Origin: Pseudobacteroides sp.
Lineage (GTDB): Bacteria; Bacillota; Clostridia; Acetivibrionales; DSM-2933
DNA length: 64,000 nt
Reading direction: 5' to 3'
NCBI RefSeq assembly: GCF_036567765.1
Contig: NZ_DATCTU010000033.1
Location: 97,203-161,202, forward strand
The notes under the pieces are model-generated. The model searched no databases, was not told where the DNA came from, and saw nothing but the letters and a program-made list of their open reading frames with translations. This document shows positions 63,722 through 64,000 of this stretch, piece by piece; the first letter of the stretch is position 1; every line of letters starts with the position of its first letter. Both the position numbers and the translations under genes were made by a program.

Positions 63722-63913
63722 TTAATAAAATGAAGAACTGATATTTATTGTCGGTAAAGCTTAGTGTTGGCTTCGTCGCCTGCTTGCACATACAGAAGAC
63801 ATTAATCTGATCAAAATGTAATACTTGATAGTATTCCAATTATTGAACTGTAATACGTGATATAAAGATAAACCAAATATTAATTTAGGTCATTAGTGTT
63901 GCAAATATTTTTC

Positions 63914-64000
63914 ATTGTACATAATTGTAATTTCGGATAAGGTAAAATGGAAATTCTGCGTAAGTCGCATTATATAGCTTGCAGGGCCAGATAAAGTATA
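63914..64000 (-). repeat. Right terminal inverted repeat, cut by the window end
   Basis: Exact reverse complement of 60684-60770 over all 87 bp. The window stops within or at the end of the repeat, so its full length is unknown. Confidence 0.92.

Larger units (their letters stand above)
60684..64000. mobile_element. Cassette bounded by 87-bp inverted repeats, no transposase
   Basis: An 87-bp segment at 60684-60770 recurs as a perfect inverted copy at 63914-64000, where the window ends, so the repeat and element may extend further. Between them lie a micro-ORF, an XRE regulator, an ImmA/IrrE metallopeptidase and a PIN-domain protein, all on the plus strand. No transposase or recombinase is inside, so if mobile it would depend on an enzyme supplied elsewhere. 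Two perfect 87-bp inverted copies 3.2 kb apart suggest recent insertion or ongoing gene conversion. Confidence 0.7.

Noticed and set aside
1..64000. tRNA, rRNA and replication origin
   Set aside because: Looked for on both strands by eye and none was seen; short or divergent RNAs could be missed without a covariance search.

Overview
The window is AT-rich, low-GC Gram-positive DNA, most likely from a cellulolytic, spore-forming clostridium of cluster III (the Ruminiclostridium / Acetivibrio / Pseudobacteroides type). This is inferred from a dockerin-bearing GH5 cellulase, a SigI/RsgI carbohydrate-sensing pair, YesM/YesN-type sugar signalling with two sugar-binding proteins, a SpoIIQ-like M23 protein, SpoIIID-like regulators, Thr/Pro-rich linkers and strong AGGAGG ribosome-binding sites. 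No rRNA, tRNA or CRISPR array was seen.

Positions 1-16700 are an accessory region with almost every gene on the minus strand. It starts with a truncated zinc-cluster protein at the left edge. A tight six-gene operon follows (9561 down to 961): an HTH protein, an S-layer-homology protein, a 1376-residue exported protein, two very small proteins and an exported protein with a C-terminal membrane anchor. I could not assign this operon to a known system. Upstream of it are a probable Hcp/TssD-like protein fused to a deaminase toxin domain with a likely immunity gene, an active-looking serine resolvase, a 52-residue zinc protein, a HipA-like kinase with a DUF1413-like partner, a frameshifted gene, a small membrane protein divergent from an XRE repressor, a serine-recombinase-fold protein that has lost its catalytic residues, and two tandem SpoIIID-like regulators.

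Positions 16800-19130 are a compact type II restriction-modification system. The endonuclease and methyltransferase both resemble HhaI (GCGC), and a controller-type regulator sits downstream of the endonuclease gene. Positions 19320-27000 hold a four-gene sugar-sensing operon (binding protein, YesM-like kinase, YesN-like regulator, XylF-like lipoprotein), the SpoIIQ-like peptidase-fold protein and the GH5-dockerin cellulase. Positions 27000-29650 hold a polyferredoxin membrane protein with its 44-residue CxxC partner, a small membrane protein, an ECF sigma factor lacking region 4 and a DUF3795 protein. Positions 29736-36548 are a complete Wadjet (jetABCD) anti-plasmid operon.

Positions 36600-60110 are mostly exported proteins: a lipoprotein, a ricin-type lectin, a FIMAH-ended protein and, divergent from it, sigI-rsgI. 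The RsgI sensor domain and the FIMAH-ended protein share one ectodomain, and a perfect 62-bp palindrome lies between the two transcription units. Two giant genes follow: a 2208-residue RCC1/CBM/FnIII/cohesin-like protein and a 2863-residue fusion of a subtilisin protease with an RHS/YD shell, a CBM-like insert and an unrecognised C-terminal domain. Two small orphan genes, a 33-nt direct repeat and a DinB-like gene come next. Positions 60684-64000 form a cassette with 87-bp perfect terminal inverted repeats, the right one running off the window. It carries a micro-ORF, an XRE repressor, an ImmA/IrrE metallopeptidase and a PIN-domain protein but no transposase.
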